DNA from: Novipirellula aureliae
GTDB taxonomy: Bacteria > Planctomycetota > Planctomycetia > Pirellulales > Pirellulaceae
Assembly: GCF_007860185.1 (NCBI RefSeq)
Contig: NZ_SJPY01000006.1
Location: forward strand, 124,845 to 188,844
Length of the DNA stretch: 64,000 bases
Reading direction: 5' to 3'
Both the position numbers and the translations under genes were made by a program. Below the pieces are notes generated by a model. The model worked only from the letters and a program-made list of their open reading frames with translations. It did no database searches and was not told the origin of the DNA. Shown one piece after another: positions 62,835 through 64,000 of the stretch. Each line of letters begins with the position of its first letter. Position 1 is the stretch's first letter.

Positions 62835-64000
62835 TTATGGAGTATTCACCACAAACGCGTTCCAAAAATCGCGAACCGTCGTTAGACCTGCCGACTCATC
62901 CGCCAAATCAAAAATCCACATCGCTTCCACGGTATCCGAAAAGTCGACGCCACCATTTGTCAGAACTTTTCCCCAATAGGAAGAACCGTCGACGATTTCC
63001 TTGGCCAAAGTCCATAGCTCTCTCGCGTGTGCATTGGGATTCTTCGGATCAATCGCTTCCGGCAAAAATACCGTATCTTCATTCTTGTAGTTAGGGGTTT
63101 TTGGCCCCCGACTTGGTTTGGCACCGTATTCATTGTTGCCGTCATCAATCTGTACATAGGTCAGTACAGCAGGATCGTTGATGTACTCCCAATCATTTTT
63201 GCCGTCGCGAAAGGTCACCCCTTGATGTCCGGCCGTATGTCGTTCATTCCAGATGCTATGCTGGACAAGAATGACATTCGTGCTTGTATTGGTGACTCCG
63301 TCGGCAATGAGTTTCGCAACCCAATCTGCCGTGAAATCAGATTGTCCTGCATCCATCACGAACACCCGTCCGCCCGCCTCGAGTACTGGCTTGGCTTTTT
63401 CTTTCACAACATCGGAAGCGAAGTCCAGCTGTGCAATCCGTTCCGGCGAACGCATGACGTGGCCGTCTTCGTTGGTTCCATAGATGATCCGCTCATGAGC
63501 GTTCACCCAACGCGCTTGAGCACGTTTTTCAGCCGTATCGGTGGCCAGTGCTTCGGGACCGAAGGCGAGATCAAACAAGCGTCGCGAGTCGATATACTTG
63601 AAACGGCTGTTCTTCACTTGAACCCCATAAGCCCCCGCCACGGCAAAGTAATTCACACCTTCTAGCTGCGGATGCGCCAACAAGCAGCCCACTGCCGCTT
63701 GCGCGTGGATGTCATCCGAATCGGGAAGACTATCGAACTGAGCGATAAACAGGTCCTTCTCTTTGTTAAAACGATTGGAAGTGGACGTCGCCTCAGGCTT
63801 CGGATTCTCCGCGATTCCTTCGGCCACCGAAACGGGAACGTCTACATGTCGGAAGACCAGTCGATCAGCTTTGAAAAACTGCGACCGTCCGGAAACCACC
63901 AATTTGTAACTTTCGCCAGCCTTGAAATGATAAACCGCCACACGTTTGTTATTCTCCCCACCGGGGTCCAAACGATTGCCAGAAGCCCACTCGAACTTTT
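62835..64000 (-). CDS. partial protein, unknown (possibly nucleoside-hydrolase-like)
   Basis: The frame runs off the right edge of the window; 388 codons are visible and the true start is outside. The first visible part is beta-rich (VAVYHFKAGESYKLVVSGRS) and looks like a binding module. A second domain has FDSLPDSDDIHAQAAVGCLL and GVNYFAVAGAYG, loosely like the metal-binding DxDD start of nucleoside hydrolases, then GRVFVMDAGQSDFTADWVAK and VILVQHSIWNERHTAGHQGV. The family link is weak. A secreted enzyme acting on a sugar or nucleoside is a guess from these motifs. Confidence 0.7.
   Translation of the reverse strand, partial: KFEWASGNRLDPGGENNKRVAVYHFKAGESYKLVVSGRSQFFKADRLVFRHVDVPVSVAEGIAENPKPEATSTSNRFNKEKDLFIAQFDSLPDSDDIHAQAAVGCLLAHPQLEGVNYFAVAGAYGVQVKNSRFKYIDSRRLFDLAFGPEALATDTAEKRAQARWVNAHERIIYGTNEDGHVMRSPERIAQLDFASDVVKEKAKPVLEAGGRVFVMDAGQSDFTADWVAKLIADGVTNTSTNVILVQHSIWNERHTAGHQGVTFRDGKNDWEYINDPAVLTYVQIDDGNNEYGAKPSRGPKTPNYKNEDTVFLPEAIDPKNPNAHARELWTLAKEIVDGSSYWGKVLTNGGVDFSDTVEAMWIFDLADESAGLTTVRDFWNAFVVNTP

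Overview
The window looks like a planctomycete chromosome of the Pirellulaceae / Rhodopirellula type. The evidence is a DUF1559 pseudopilin-like protein paired with a tiny lipoprotein, a MoxR / DUF58 / BatA-type operon with DUF4159 and DUF4175-like members, a formylglycine-type sulfatase fused to a beta-helix, a GH97 glycosidase, a giant alpha-2-macroglobulin/TPR protein, weak Shine-Dalgarno use and many short intergenic repeats. No rRNA, tRNA, CRISPR array or phage module was seen.

Layout. 0-3.4 kb: end of a probable MotA/ExbB-type channel gene and two overlapping membrane-anchored partner genes, closed by a long hairpin. 3.5-5 kb: a coiled-coil membrane protein on the minus strand. 5.36-5.68 kb: a promoter, structured DNA and a strong intrinsic terminator form an unannotated short transcription unit in front of coaD. 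5.8-10.4 kb: coaD, a lipoprotein, then dapF-xseA overlapping by GTGA. 10.6-13.2 kb: remnants of a sulfatase, a REP-associated tyrosine transposase and an IS3 OrfA around an intact DUF1559/lipoprotein pair. 13.2-17.7 kb: an MDR oxidoreductase followed by a 1.5-kb unit repeated 2.25 times in tandem.

17.9-33.5 kb: a minus-strand operon running TPR/metallopeptidase-like protein, DUF4159, MoxR ATPase, DUF58, BatA-like protein, DUF4175-like protein, VWA/GATase-like membrane protein and a caspase-like peptidase. Four of its junctions are stop/start overlaps, so it reads as one envelope-associated machine: MoxR remodels VWA-domain partners, with a clan CD peptidase as the last gene. 33.8-36.3 kb: an ABC-2 exporter pair. 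36.7-43.4 kb: SDR, PAP2 phosphatase, receiver-only response regulator, AI-2E transporter, small lipoprotein, MgtC/DUF4010 membrane protein and a cupin. 43.4-44.1 kb: a diacylglycerol-kinase-like protein lacking its catalytic core.

44.3-53.5 kb: a polysaccharide-degradation locus in decay. It has an intact GH97 enzyme and a beta-helix/PDZ/sulfatase fusion, surrounded by a broken Sip1/GH36-like gene, a deleted NAD(P)-binding protein, a frameshifted unknown gene and an array of palindromic repeats. 53.7-61.8 kb: a 2717-residue secreted TPR/alpha-2-macroglobulin protein without a recognisable thioester motif. 62.2-62.6 kb: four perfectly periodic 122-bp structured repeats. 62.8 kb to the end: a partial secreted protein.

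The strongest candidates for something undescribed are the transcription unit before coaD, the beta-helix/PDZ/sulfatase fusion, and the MoxR/BatA operon ending in a caspase-like peptidase. The strongest genome-dynamics signals are the repeat families and the many exact 11-18 bp tandem duplications, one of which frameshifts a gene.
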